Source of the DNA: Apis mellifera | Lineage: Eukaryota; Arthropoda; Insecta; Hymenoptera; Apidae | Reading direction: 5' to 3' | Assembly: GCF_003254395.2 (NCBI RefSeq) | Contig: NC_037643.1 | Coordinates: 13,410,963 to 13,474,962, forward strand | DNA length: 64,000 nucleotides | Part shown: positions 11,883 to 24,720 of the stretch, piece by piece | How the letters are laid out: the number at the start of each line of letters is the position of its first letter | How positions within the stretch are numbered: position 1 is the stretch's first letter | Notes under the pieces: model-generated | Told to the model about the DNA's origin: nothing | What the model saw: only the letters and a program-made list of their open reading frames with translations | Database searches by the model: none | Made by a program: the position numbers and the translations under genes

Positions 11883-13408
11883 CCTATCCTGGATCCACCT
11901 CTCCCTCCCTCGTTTCTTCTTCCTTCCACTTCAAGCTTCCAGAAGAAGCTTCCCACCCTTTTTCTCCCCCTCTTTGTTGGCTCCATCCACGGCTTCTTCC
12001 CTTTTAGTTGTATCTCGCTCGAATTAACGGCACGAGTAACTTTCTTTCCGCTTACTTCGGGCTTGATTAAATAATTTATAAGCCAACACGGTGGAATGTC
12101 GCGTTACGGAGGGGTAGATGCTTCTTTTGCCTCGCCTTTGCTGAATTCTCTCTGTGATCGTGGATTGGGGTGGATTGGGGTTTGCTGTTTTGCGACACAA
12201 TGTTTTTCAAGGGAGCGGTGAAATGGAAACTTCAAAATTAAGGGATGGTATTAGGATTGTATTGGTACTTTCAATTCATATTTCTTTTTTTTTTTCAATC
12301 TTTAAAATAGAGATTATTTATATTAACAAAAATGATAGATTGATATGACATTATTTTTGATGCGTTATAAAATTATCCAAAAATATGATACAATTATTAA
12401 AGGAAGAAGCCAAAAATAAAAATAAAAATGGAATGATCTCAAAAATCTGTAAACGATGTTCAATATTAATGTGTTGTAATACGAGAAACTTCTCATACAC
12501 AGATTTAACGTTGGCAACGAGGAATCAGGTATTCCAAGCCTGGAACAGGGAATGGATTACACGTGGAAAATTATTCTGGCAAGCGGCATGTTTCAAACAA
12601 TGCGGTCGGTTCCTCGGAACACGACCCGGCGATAAGCGGCTGCAACGTCGAAAATCGTAGATACAATAACGTAAATAATCGTTAGGTAAACAATAGCATA
12701 GTTGTTGTTCGTTCCTACATTGTTTACGCGGCTTGTCAACATTGTAAGTATATTTAATTCTTGAATAAATTTTTTCTGAAAAATATAAATATATAATAGA
12801 AAATACAAAAGATGAATTACAAATTGCAGGTCGTTTATTCAAAGAATTAGGATCAATCTCAATAATTTTCAATAATTTTTGTGATCTTAAGCAAAATTTA
12901 AAGATCAATATTTGATAATAATTTTTATCAACTATTATATTATAAAATCAACAATGTAAGCCTTTTGTTCATTTGATATATTGATTGTTTCACTAATATT
13001 AATTTTTTATTGCAAAATTTAAGTTTATTTCTCTTTTGAAACATTTTTTCTTTAATCTTGTATTAATATCTTAACAAGGATTGATCCAATTCGTTTGAGA
13101 TCCAAATATTAAGATAAATATTGATTTCAAATATTTTCCATAGGAATGCTGCCATCATGGAATTTTATAATTCACTCAATATATAAATACTCCATAATAA
13201 AAGTACGTATCATAATGTACATATATATGATTAATTTTAAAAATTTATAATTAAATAATAAATTCCATTTAATCCTTTAAGTTAAAAAATCGTTGAAAAA
13301 TGCGAATGACTCCAATTTTTTGATCTAGAAATTATACACAATTTCCTGTAATTTATAATCATTTGAAAATAACATATTAATAAACATAACTCTATTTTGT
13401 TCATCCAG
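11883..13408. other. Non-coding: CT-rich patch, then AT-rich
   Basis: 11883-12000 is C/T-rich. 12000-12200 is mixed. 12240-12500 and 12760-13400 are AT-rich. A small GC patch at 12520-12750 gives overlapping short frames on both strands. No gene is recognised. Confidence 0.55.
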
Positions 13409-13613
13409 ATTACATTTTCGAGATCACCGAAACAAAGCTTTCCAATGCTTTAAAACGAAATACAAGCAGAATGAAATCACAACTCAAAGCGACCACGAAA
13501 ACCTGAAGTTATTCGAAGGGGGCATTCTTATGACTAACACTGAAATATGTCGAATTTCTCGTGGCGGAGAGCAAAGAAAAATCAAGGGGGTCGCGAGAAG
13601 CACTTTGATTAAA
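13409..13613 (+). CDS. Possible internal exon (speculative)
   Basis: A good acceptor (TTTTGTTCATCCAG) is followed by a frame (one base, then TTA) open for 68 codons to an AAA|GTATGT donor at 13613|13614. If not spliced, the same frame continues to a TAG at 13725. It contains ATG at 13530 (MTNTEICRISRGGEQRKIK). Composition is ordinary for a protein, not low-complexity, but no family is recognised. The frame also stays open somewhat upstream of the acceptor in AT-rich DNA, which weakens the splice-bounded argument. Confidence 0.2.
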
Positions 13614-16271
13614 GTATGTCGCGCGGTTTTAACTCGCGGCCCAATTTGTTTCCCCCTTAAAACGCAGAAGAGGATGAAACTTTTCGTTCAGAATGGAATT
13701 TTGGAATTGCGAATGACAAGCTAGAAGCCACGAGGGTTGTGTTGCGGCTGACCTATCTTTTGATGTTCGCCTTTTGGAGGAAGAAATCTCTCTGTTTATT
13801 ACAAAATTGAGATTCTTTCAAATAATATCGTATATTTTCAATGTATAAGGATTGATAATTTTATCGATCAGTAAGGTTTCTTTTATATAACATATTCATA
13901 GGAAATGATGGTTGGAATCATGATTAAATGAACGGCAATATCGCGAAACACGTGAGGATCTTTTCTATAGCGACAAAGGCTAACGTAACAGGCGAATGTA
14001 ATTACAGTTTCCTCGTTATTTTCCGTCACGAATGCGGAGCAGAAAACTCGGTGAAACTTATCTTGCGTAACGATTGTTCATGATTCGTAACGAAACACGC
14101 GTGGCACGTTCAGGGAAGTATCGATCACAATTCGTGTGAATCTGAAAGCAAAAATGCCGAAGAATTATGATTAATTTTTTACATTTATATAATTTTTGTT
14201 TAAATATATTTTTGATACAAAGATATAAAGTATTAAAATATTCGATAATATCGATTAAAAGTGTTCAAATGTACATGCATTTTTGTAACAGATTGTTTTC
14301 ATTATCTATGTTCCCTTGGCACGTCTAAACGTTGAATCACATCGATCAAATAGGGTTCACGGTGTGACTGCGACACGTCGAGTTGACAAAGAATGATCGT
14401 GCGTCGAGCCACGTGTGTTTCTTATACCATGATTGCTGGTTGCTTTACATTTGTCTACGTGATTTTCCTTGCTATACGTCACATTCGTGCAGTCCATCAA
14501 TAAACTTGTTTATATGGATTATATATTTTATTTTTTCTTTGTAAGTATAATGATTAAACCATCACCAAAAACATTATATACTTTAAATTCTATACTTAAA
14601 ATATAGATTTATTAATTTTATATTTATAATATTATAAAACTCTTTGATTATTAAAAATTTTAACTAATTTTAAATAGAAATTCAGCTATCATAAAATCTA
14701 TAAAAAATTTATAATTCATAAAGATATAAATTTTTTTTCAGTTACTATATATTTATATACAAATACATGTATATAAAATCTTTTATCTGGAAATCAAAAC
14801 AAAATCTTGCGTTTTGAAATCGATTTGAAGCATGTCGTTTCAAGAGTAGTCAGAAGGGCGAAGGGTGAGCAGAAGAGGCAGAATACAGAGGCGTGCAAAA
14901 CGCGGTTTGCATTTCCGGCGTGGATAGAGGCCACTCTTAGCTTTATATAATTGCGAGCTTTCATATTTGATGTTGGCGAGCGGTTCGCATAGAGCCGTTG
15001 TCTTACACACGGCCCATTTCTAGCATTTTCAACCAGCAGACTGCGCGGCGACCTGCAAACACCGGTTTGTTTGAAGCCGGGATTTACCATGCGTTATTCC
15101 ACGGATTTGCGGGAAATCGTGCGCCAGCCCTTCGTCCTCATCCCCTCTCCAGCACACTTGCTGCCCTGCAGCAGGATTTTTGAGCCCTGAACACGGCGGG
15201 CTGACTCTTTGCCTTTCCTTCACGTCACTTTGTCTACGTCGATTTTGCTAAAATTCATTTCTCTGAATCAGTTTTGAAATGTTCGATTCGAATTTTTCTT
15301 TTCCTATTTATCAAAGTGTTTCTATTTTTTTTCTTTTTTTCCCTTCTTCCCTATCAAAGAGATTAGAGTATTGTTATGAAAATATCCAAGATGAAATTCT
15401 GATCTTTAAACGAATATAAATCACAGAATATGTAAATAAGAATTTCTTACAAATTGTAATATTTCAACAAAGCTTTTGATTAGTAATCGTATTGAAATAT
15501 CCAAATTTATTCAACAGATTTTGCTCTTTATGACTATTCAATTTGTACAATATAACTTTTCTATTGGTGAAGCTCGAGTTCGAATTGGATTGAAAAAAGC
15601 AGAGCCACGACATGGGTACTATCATGGAAACAATATTGAAACACTATAGTTTGTATCATGAAAAAAGAAGCGAATGCGAGCGTGTCGCCCTGCGTTTCGA
15701 GCGGCGAACACTCGGTATAGATATGTATCCGTGATGGTTTATGCGCATGCCCCAGTGTGTATGAGTGCGCAGCCGTTGTTATATTCAAATTCAGTCGCTT
15801 GGCTAGTCAGTGATTGTGCGTTGGCGAATATTCCAATATCCGCGCACCGGCCATATTGCAATTCTATTACCGGGGAATTCCACGACTGGCATAAGTAGCT
15901 AAGGCCTGAGAATCTCTTCCCTCTATTGGGGGCCACGTTTTCTGTTTCACACGGACAAATTATTTAGGATTATTGCGAGATGATTTTACATTACGCGAAG
16001 GAGAATCGTATGGTTAGGTTAGGTTCTTTTGTTTTTCGCACCCTCTTGAATACTGATGCTTTCGGATGTGTAGTCTTGTTTTCTAGTGGAAGAGATTTGT
16101 TAGGGCATTTATGGACTTAAATTTAACATGTGTGAACGTTCTACTATTTATTTTTTTTTTTTAATTTGCAATCTATAAATTTGATGATAATATCGAATTT
16201 ATAATTATACCAAAGTTAAAATTAAAAGTACTAATTGTTACTACCATATACTTAACGATTTCTTATTTTAG
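13614..16271. other. Non-coding: AT-rich DNA with islands at 14.8-15.2 and 15.6-15.9 kb
   Basis: 13760-13900, 14160-14290, 14520-14790 and 15240-15560 are AT-rich. Two balanced-to-GC-rich islands (14810-15230 and 15580-15960) carry CpGs and short frames on both strands with no recognisable product. A telomere-like GGTTAGGTTAGGTT lies at 16012-16025. Confidence 0.55.
16012..16025 (+). repeat. Short interstitial TTAGG-type repeat
   Basis: GGTTAGGTTAGGTT is nearly three units of the ancestral arthropod telomere repeat. It is the longest of several short TTAGG words in the window and far too short to be a telomere. It supports an insect origin. Confidence 0.8.
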
Positions 16272-16383
16272 ATTGCGTTGTCAATTCAATCAAGTCAATT
16301 CTATCGCATCGATTGCTACACCAACTATTACTGAAAAATATTGAATTATATAATGAAGAGCAAATAATTAAAATTACAACAAA
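16272..16383 (+). ncRNA. Possible exon of unknown transcript
   Basis: A strong acceptor (GATTTCTTATTTTAG) and a strong donor (AAA|GTAAGTACG) bracket 112 bases. One frame (two bases, then TGC) is open throughout, giving about 36 residues beginning CVVNSIKSILSHRLL. The sequence is AT-rich and the peptide is not recognisable, so a non-coding transcript exon or a chance pair is more likely than coding. No partner exon was identified. Confidence 0.15.
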
Positions 16384-17023
16384 GTAAGTACGTGTTCAAT
16401 TACCAGAGAACCGTCGATTCTTCTGGTTTCATTGATACGATCATACAATTTCTTCTCTGATAAGTATAACGCTAGAATCGAGTCGCTGATCAATAATATC
16501 CTCCCATCCCTCGAATAGGGAGGAAGAAAAGGAGAAGTACAATAAAGGTTCATCGGTCATCCGAGGAATCAGGTTCTCCACCATAGCTTGTTATTCTTCG
16601 CCGAAGAACAATGCAAATTGGCACAGCAATTCGGATCAGAGTTTCTTGGTCGCGCTTCATCGAGCCCATTATTAATACAGCTAATATTTACCAACCAGCT
16701 CAAAAGATCTTCGATGCCAGAGAAGTTTCTTCCTCCTTTCCTTCTTCTTCCTCTTCCACTATTAGATATACATCCACCGTCTTCTCTGTGTTTCGAAAGG
16801 AGGATCACTTGGCCCGCGGGCGCAATATGACATTTAATTAAGAAACTTGGGCGAGCTCTCCGAGTGATATTTGAGGTAATTAAAAATGTATCCGTCGCGG
16901 TTCTTTGAGACAAGCCATTTTCATTGCTGCACAAAGGAGCCTCCTGGGGCTAATCTCTTCCGATCCCTACTCTGCCGTTGCACGCTCTGTGCTCTTTTCT
17001 CGTCCACCCACACGCCACGCCGC
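16384..17023. other. Non-coding: mixed GC island 16.5-17.0 kb
   Basis: A balanced to GC-rich stretch with a pyrimidine-rich patch (16725-16770). Frames of 80-120 codons are open on both strands at once, with no recognisable product. Confidence 0.5.
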
Positions 17024-17050
17024 GTTCGTTCGTTCGTTCGTTCGTTCGTT
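17024..17050. repeat. (GTTC)n tetranucleotide microsatellite
   Basis: Six complete GTTC units plus GTT, 27 bases without interruption, inside a CpG-rich island. Confidence 0.95.
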
Positions 17051-18160
17051 GGTGCTTCGCACGAAATTGCCCGGGAGGTGACCGACGATGGGCCAGAGAC
17101 AGAAACGCGGCGGAACGAACCGACCGGGAGAGAGATAAATAACGCAGAAAAAGGAGGAGAGTGATAGAGGAAGGCGGAACGAGGAACCGTGGTAGAGGTT
17201 ACGTTAAAAAAACAACCGCTAGATGGAGAGAGTCTGAGGCACTGAAGAGTTTAGAAGGTAAAAGAAAAAAAAGTGTATAGGAATGAGATCTGGAGGGATA
17301 AAGGAAGGAGATATGCGCACGAGAAAGAGAAAGGGATAAAAATCGAAAAAAATACGTTAATGTGAGAGGGAACGAGAAGGAAAGAATTGGAAAGGAAAAA
17401 AGAGAAAAGGGAAGAGAAAGCACGGAGTTGAAATTCTTTTAATCGTTTGATAATCTTGTTTAAAGCTGTCGTCTCCCTTTCAGTATTGCCCTCTGTTGCC
17501 TTTTGGTGCAATCAGCCTTTGTTTGGACGGATTATAAACAGTTTGTGAAAGAAAGAGGAGAAGCGGAGGTCGAAGGGAAGCTCGCCCTTTGCCAGCGAGG
17601 AGCCAGATTCCAGTTTCTGCAAAATTAAGCGATCCCTTCATTGTTGGATGCTTTCACATACACCTGCGCGCCAGTCGACTTTATTCGAAAATTCGCGTTG
17701 TGTTGAACGATCGACTTTGAGGTTAGAGGATCGTAGTCGCATATATATATTTTTAATTTGCACGATATTTGAATAGAATAATTTTTCCATTAATTTCTTC
17801 AACATAATTTTTAGAATTCTTAGATTGAAAAAAGAAATTATTTTTTTATATATTTATTCCGAATTTTTATGAACAATATCTTTAAAGTAATATTAAATTT
17901 TGATCCAGAATTTAATACATACCAACATCGAAAAAGATTTTCATCGAAATGAAAGACTTGTCGTCGAATTATCTCCACGATTGCAATGGCAAGTGATCGG
18001 TCATCCAGGAAAATAATCCGGGACAAAAATTCCCGGGACAAGAATCCAAGAAGCCTCGACTCTCACCCATCAATCACCGTTTCCTTCATCCAATCCACCC
18101 CTCTCCACCCCGCCGTGCCAACAGATTTAATTAATCGCTTAATTATTCCCGGCACAGTAA
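17051..18160. other. Purine-rich block, then mixed and AT-rich spacer
   Basis: 17060-17420 is strongly purine-rich on the plus strand (GA and GGA runs), giving Ser/Phe/Leu-rich artefact frames on the minus strand. 17420-17740 is mixed. 17740-17960 is AT-rich. A homeodomain-like cluster (TTTAATTAATCGCTTAATTA) lies at 18125-18144. Confidence 0.5.
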
Positions 18161-18690
18161 ATTATTCCTACGACGAGACAGCGGACACGGGACCCAACTA
18201 CCGCGTGCACACACACACCCGTACAGTGTATTTCAGCACGGGAAATATCCAGGGCAGGGACAGAGACGCGCGTGTCGTGACGGCCGATCGTAGATACGGG
18301 AAAGATGAGCGCGCCGCTTCCGTGGAAGCGAGGACAGCCGTAATACGCGCGTTGCATACGGCCACGCCACCTCTCATCTGCATAACACCGGCGGACGCAG
18401 CCTCGACATGAATATTTACCGGTCATTTATAAGTGCTGCCACGCCGTTTATCGCGATTCGTCGCCGTGCTCCCCCCCCCTCCGATCGTGAACGAAGGCGG
18501 ACCGCGATCGTTCCACGGATCTCGGCGCGCGTCCCACACTCTTCTGTACCGGAAGTACCGCGGTGCACCCTGCACAGGAACTGCTCGCGTAACTCTCGAC
18601 CGACCATGGATCGTGTGGAATTCACGTGTGGATGGGATCGTGGTTTATTCTTGGTACGATCACCTTGGATATCACCTTCCAGTCACCTTT
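18160..18690. promoter_or_regulatory. CpG-rich island, possible regulatory region
   Basis: CpGs are dense, with several long frames open in different registers on both strands. A homeodomain-type AT-rich cluster lies just upstream (18125-18144) and a C-run near 18470. There is no TATA box with a matching start and no recognisable protein, so an enhancer or promoter-like element is the most that can be said. Confidence 0.25.
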
Positions 18691-18699
18691 GAATCGTTG

Positions 18700-18985
18700 G
18701 GTGATCTTCGTTGCGAGTGGTTTCTTGGGATTTTTTGGAAATTTTTTTCTGGTTTTCTTGATCTTTTTTTTTAAGCTTTAAGTTTCGAGTGGAAATTTTC
18801 TTTAACTTTCAGAATTTCTTGATCTTTTCTAAGAATCTCTGTTTCAAATTGTGAATGGTTTCTTAAAGGACTTTAGTTTTCTAAACTTCTTGATCTTTTT
18901 AGAATCTTTGTGCCAGATCGTAATTGGCGATTCTCTAGTTTTTTCAAAGTTTTTTCCACTTTTCTGAATTCCTTGATCTTTATGA
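18700..18985. repeat. Degenerate minisatellite, unit about 60-80 bp
   Basis: The core TTCTTGATCTTTT recurs at 18755, 18816, 18887 and (as TCCTTGATCTTT) 18970. Related sub-motifs lie between: GAGTGG or GAATGG followed by TTTCTT, and AGAATCT followed by TTTG or CTG. Spacings of 61, 71 and 83 bases indicate an old tandem array degraded by substitutions and indels. The block is T-rich on the plus strand. Confidence 0.7.
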
Positions 18986-19050
18986 ATAGCTATATATATA
19001 ATAATATTTTATACAATACTTAGAAAAAGCCAAAATCTACATTTTCATGA

Positions 19051-19055
19051 ATATA

Positions 19056-19097
<42 letters not shown>
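19051..19097. repeat. Interrupted (AT)n microsatellite
   Basis: Alternating A and T over 47 bases with a single C substitution at 19074. Confidence 0.95.
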
Positions 19098-20760
19098 GTA
19101 TATTATTATAGAGCAAGTTTGTTATAAAAATAAATTGCTGAATAAATAGGGAAACAAATAGGTCACGTGTAATAAATGCATAAACGTGTTAGCGTAGATT
19201 CAATGAACCATTAAATTACGAACTACAGATTACACATTTGGTAGTTATTGATAGAACAAACATTTACATGATAGGGTTAACTTGTTGCTAATCAAAATTT
19301 GAATACTGCTTAAAATTCTGAATTAAAATGATTATCGATTGTTCAGAAAAATTAAGAAATTCTAGGATTTTTAGGAAAAATTTTCTTTCTTTTATGAAAA
19401 CTAATCTAAATCGACGAAGCGTAAATCATATTCAACATTTTTTCCCAAACATAACCTCGATACGTGATCAACACATCGATGTATGAACACACGTAAATGG
19501 CATCGATGCAGAAGTAAAACGACTCGCGCGCCACCAACAACCGCAGGACTTTTCATCCAGCTCGAGGCAGCTAATTTAATAAAAACTGTGGACTCGTCGG
19601 TTGCACGAGAGTTTGCGGCGAGAATCTGTGAGAGTAGGAGGTCCGAACGAGGATGGAACGCAGAAGGAGAAATCAAAAGAGGCGGAGAAACCGAGTAACC
19701 AAGGGGTGGCAGCACAGGGGAGAGAGAAAATTTTTCATATGCTTACTTGCACAGAAATAATGAGCTTGTCCATAAATAAAGAATAGAAGCCGCCTCGCGG
19801 CGAATGGGTAATGAAGTCTCTCGTGGATAATTGTTATCGCTGGAAAAGCGTTGCCAGCGTTGCGTTTCCCGCGATGAGGCCAAACGAAACAACCCCCCAT
19901 TCCCCTCTTTATCATCCCTCCGTTTCGCCAAGCTTTCGTATATCATGTTTTCGACCGACCGAACATAGCGACGAATCGACATATAAGGTTTTTTTTAAAC
20001 ACGATTAATATTTGTCAAACAATTTTTCATACTCGTATGTTGAACGATTATTTTTATTTATTTATTTATCGAATAAGTTTGAATTGAACAGTTTGATTAC
20101 AGCTTACAGTGTATTTTAATCATTCTCCTGCTACTACAACTCCTTTATCGATACCAATCTCAGACACACAGTCATCCTCGAATACTCGTGGACGAGCTTA
20201 AAATAATCAGAGCATTCCGTTCCGTTCGTAAAATGTTTCGAGTTAATTTCATCCGAAAAGTAAAGGATTCCATTTCCTTTGTGAGAGGCGGGCACTGTGT
20301 ACTTAGCTCGGTAACAGAGCTTCCGGTATCATCTATATGCGATGTCGACTATCGGGCCGCCACGTATCGTGGCTACAAGTCTACGGGACCCAACCTTCTC
20401 CACAGAGAGAGAGCTTTTTAATTAAACGCTCCAAGGCTGGAGGGGGTGACTCCTATCCCCTTTCACCCTCCTCCCCAACAGTGGCCCGGGAGTTCAGAGT
20501 CGAGGCTCGAGCAAGTCAATATCAAATACCTCGGAGCTAGACGGAGTGGTAAGCGCAGAGTAAGCACACCGGAGCAGAGACAGCTAACCCGATACGATCT
20601 GACTCTCTGCGTGGATCAGCTGGCTCTCTTTTCTTCCTTTGCACGCTTAGCTCGTCCTTCTCGAGAGAGTTGCATCGATATAGCACACGCTGAGAAGATC
20701 ACGTTTTTCATGGGACTCCATGTGTAAACCCTCCTAGTGGTGAAGTAGAGAAGTTGTAAA
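19098..20760. other. Non-coding: AT-rich, then islands at 19.5-19.95 and 20.2-20.7 kb
   Basis: 19100-19420 is AT-rich. 19480-19970 and 20180-20740 are balanced with many CpGs. Short frames on both strands show no motif. A TATCGATA word lies at 20146-20153. Confidence 0.55.
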
Positions 20761-21790
20761 CTATCAAACGGTATACCGATCGATGCCATCTGTATCTTTA
20801 TTTCCTTTAACAATTTGTTTCAAGTTGGTATTTAAATAGTTCTAGAATTTAAATAATTAATTACTAACAATATTTAAATATTTGAATAAGTATAATATCT
20901 TGTTTATTACGTTATATATATTGTTTATTATAATGTTCAAAAAAATATCAGCTTGTTTATTTATCATATTATGATAATTATCTGGAAAGATAAGTTTTTC
21001 AAATTGGTAATTATCTCTTTGAGTTTTAAAAAAATTAGTCAAAAGTAATTGAAGATAATTCTGCATATTTAATTCTGTTATATTTAATCAATAGGTAAAT
21101 AAATAAATAAAAAGATCCATTGAATCCTAATCAAGATTATCGTGTATGATACGTTATCAAGGATTTATGAGAATAAATATTTCCTCTGAAAATTGAGGTG
21201 CACGAATACTGATGAATTCTGCGAATTTAATGTTTTAATTGCATACGAGTTAATGTATTCATCCATGAAAAATTATTTCACCACGTATGAAGAATTGCCA
21301 TCCTAAAATCTGACACGAGTTTCCAATCTAGATCTAGCGAATGTGATAGTTTAATTCGTAAGTGAATATTATATTTCTGTTTTTATAAATGTTTAAAGTT
21401 TAAAAAAAGATGATATCAGAACGTTTCATAATAAAAAAACAAAATATAGTTTTATTAATAAAAATACTAAAGAATCTATACAATATAATAATCGATAATA
21501 TTTATTGATATTATACTAGAAAATTTCTCTTCTTAAAAAACAATATTGTCCTTTACACTTTAATTGTCCTAATTAACATTAAATAATAAAATTTTATTCT
21601 TTCTTTTTTTTTATTAAATAAAATAAAATAATTTATTTCTGATTTCATAAGAGCTTATATTAATATTTCAAATTTTAATTAAAAAATACAGAATAGCGAA
21701 CAATGTCCTTATTAATAAAAAAATTAATAAGTGTATTCCAGTTAATATCGTTATTATTTATAATATAATTGCAATTTTCTTAATACCACA
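20760..21790. other. AT-rich desert
   Basis: About one kilobase of very AT-rich sequence with no frame worth naming, no clear repeat unit and no splice pair. Nothing functional is visible. Confidence 0.7.
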
Positions 21791-23000
21791 AAATTATAGA
21801 TGTCGCGTGCAGTGGCACGTTAACGCACGTCTTCTAGCGTGTCCATGAAGCTAAATGATACACGATGGCGAAACGACGCGAAGCAACGCGATACTTTCCA
21901 TCTGTTTCGCCTGTTCCCGCGGTGTACGCGCTCTCTGAAAGAGTACGACGAACCTGGTGTAACTGATGAAATTTAGAAATGAATTATTCATTTAATCGCT
22001 CCACGGACAATTTACTTTGCGAACGCTTGCTTCTACTGTCCAGACGAAGATCGGTTTGAGAAACGCAACAAATTTCTCTGTTTAGCCATCGTGAAACTGC
22101 ATCCACAAAGAAGATCACGTTTTCAAAACTTTCTTTTCTTTTTCTTATTATTGGTCTACATTGTAATTTTTTTTTTAGTAAAAATATAGAATAAAATATA
22201 ATTTTTTATTTATTCAACAAAAGATAACTTTAAATTAAATTCTTCTTGAATAACATTATGTGAAATAAAAATTTAAAATATATTTTTTATTTTATTCATT
22301 GATATATATTAAAGATTAAAAGAAAGTATTTTAAAAACATGTGATCATAAAAATTATAAGAAAAAAATAATTGGATATGTCGTAAAAATTCAACTAGAAG
22401 CATGTTTCAATTATCTCCGATTAAAGAAACCATGAACTACACGGAAGAAGAAAGGAAAAAAGAACACGTGCTCGCGCGCGTACGCAATGCGTGCATGCGC
22501 AACGAGGATCGCAGAAAGAATAGCCAGGTCACGCGATGAGAAGAGAAACGTTTTTTCCGTAAATGGGAACGAGACTGACGTGTTACTGCCACTCTAAGGT
22601 TCCTGAACTAATCAGACCGTGGTTTTATTGCAAAGTTACGGAGTATTTCGAATTTTACGAGTCGTTTGCGTTGTGATCCCAGCTTTACTCCACGAAACTG
22701 TGTACTGTCCAGAGACTTAAGAGCAATTCCCTTCCCCCTCACACAAGAGACGGCAACTTGTACCAACACCCAAGAGAGCAGAGTATATACCCGGAATCGA
22801 GGGCCACCGATCTGAGAAACGGAAATCCGAGGAAGAGAGAGAGGAGGCAAGAAAATAAATCCCAATGATCTGCCGCACTGTGGCGGCCTCTATACTTGTA
22901 ATTGGCTCCGTGAGAGCGCGTCCGCGGCGATGATTGTCGCCAACCAGTCGATATACATCACACGAAAGACATGGATGCGCACGCGCGCGGGCTATCCTTA
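21790..23000. other. Non-coding: island, AT-rich gap, CpG-rich island
   Basis: 21800-22120 is balanced and CpG-containing. 22130-22430 is AT-rich. From 22440 a GC-rich region begins, with alternating-purine words such as GCGCGCGTACGC near 22480. Frames at 22608-23088 on the minus strand are overlapping and unrecognised. Confidence 0.5.
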
Positions 23001-23159
23001 CTACTGAAAGGACCCCAAACGAGAAACGAGGAGAAGAGGTTGGAAACGTGCGCCAGTCGAAGCAAAGATAGCGCTGACAAGCGGCCACCGGGAGCCCTCG
23101 CGTGCAACTTCGTTTCTTCTTCTCTTGATTCTGCTTCCCTTACCACGCTCGGTTTCCAT
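23001..23159 (-). CDS. Small ORF beside a DRE-like word (speculative)
   Basis: A 52-codon minus-strand frame starts at an ATG (A at -3, G at +4) and begins METERGKGSRIKRRRNEVAR, ending at a TAG at 23001. TATCGATA, the DREF-type core-promoter word of flies, lies 14 bases upstream of the ATG at 23173-23180. A GTAAGG donor-like word directly follows the fifth codon, so this could instead be the start of a spliced transcript. No family is recognised; basic residues dominate the first half. Confidence 0.13.
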   Translation of the reverse strand: METERGKGSRIKRRRNEVAREGSRWPLVSAIFASTGARFQPLLLVSRLGSFQ

Positions 23160-24720
23160 CTTTAAAAGGGGCTATCGATACCTTCTTTCTCGATACATAG
23201 TCTGGCATGAATCGAAGTCGTCACCGCTAATTTGGTGTTGATACGGTATTCCATGCTTTCTTAGTTCAGGATTCGTAGAAAGCAAGGTTAGTGGCATAAA
23301 GTTGTTGTTATTGCGATTAGTTTATAAACGATGAAATCACATTGATAAATAGATCTTTACCATTTCTAAAAATTTCTAAATTCCATTTTTTCAAGATCTT
23401 TGTTATCTATTATCTATCTATTGTGTTTATTAAAAAGGGGGGAGCTGAACAGAGAAAGAAAAAAGAGAAGATATAGATAGCAACCTGCACATGTGATTAC
23501 AAGCACATGAAATTTCAATCGAGGTGAATCGTTACGTGGTTACGAGACGGTATGAGACACCTTTTTTCATCTCGTCAGCATCGGTGCCATGTACGTAGTG
23601 GATGTCGGCGTCGGCGAGGACATGGCTTGGTCCAGTGTCGCCAAGACGCATTGCGCGTCGCGTTATCGGCAAAAAGGCCGGCTTTCCAATTGGATTTATT
23701 CGCTTAACGAGTGTAGATTCCGTCGCGCCGACTATGGCCAGGACAAATGGCGCGCGCGTCGTACGTTGCGCTGCTTGTAGCTGGAACGAGAGAATTCCGT
23801 TACGAGTGGAAAGCATTGCTGGGAATTGCCGGTGACAACGTTACGAGTTGGATCGGAGAGAACGAGAAAAGACCGATTCAATTTGCGTTCGTTGGTATTT
23901 GGTTGAAATTAAAGATGATTGAATTTGATTCTTCAAGTTTTTCATCAAGTATATTTTTTGATACAAAATATATTTATTCCTATAATCATAATATAGTCAC
24001 AAATATAAATTATGGCTTAATTTCTAGAAATTCAACTGAAACAAAAAAAAATATGAGTGAAATAATAATATTCATGATGCATTGGCATGTGCTGAAACAA
24101 TTAACGGTTGGTATCAAGATTCATTTGACATGCTCATTCTGAGGTTCCATTTTCAAGAATTGATGGAGATAGTTACAGATATTTAAGTGAGCAATATTTG
24201 TCTTAATAAGGCAATAATGTTGCCATCTAATGAGAAGATTGAACAAAATGATATGACCAATTTAAAAAATATCGAATAGCTATTCAAAGAAGATTTAAAT
24301 TTATTTCAAAATTATTTCAGGAAGTTCTCAAAACTTTCAAAGTCCATTGAGTTCTATCAGGAGAAACAGAAGTTAGCCTGCACGTGGTTCCGTGATCTGC
24401 CGTTGCATCATTTTGCCCAGTCGCACAGAAAAAGAGGTGCATTACGTATGGCGATTGCGTCAGGGTGATATCGTCATCGGACAGGGCAAACACGACTTTA
24501 GCCTTCTCGGTCGGGGACACGAGCGAGGAGAGCAGAGGTGCGTGTCCCGACACGGCTTGCCCATTAGGTGGACCCGCCGCGGCATCAGATTAGATTCCGT
24601 TTCGTTCGTCCGCAACAATGCCAGTGAACCGCGATGCATCGCCGGAACGGCGACGTTCCAGTTAACGTGTTTCCTGGATTCGTGAATCCTCGGCTAACTG
24701 GCCCCGTTGGGACACTCATC
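23160..24720. other. Non-coding: islands at 23.55-23.87 and 24.35-24.70 kb
   Basis: Both islands are CpG-rich with frames open on both strands (for example minus 23532-23816 and plus 24392-24685), and no recognisable domains. The gap 23880-24330 is AT-rich. An AT-rich acceptor-like word (AATTATTTCAG) precedes the second island at about 24319. Confidence 0.5.

Noticed and set aside
12065..12150. Minus-strand 28-codon open segment before a GAA|GTAAGC donor
   Set aside because: The acceptor side is purine-rich without a pyrimidine tract; likely chance.
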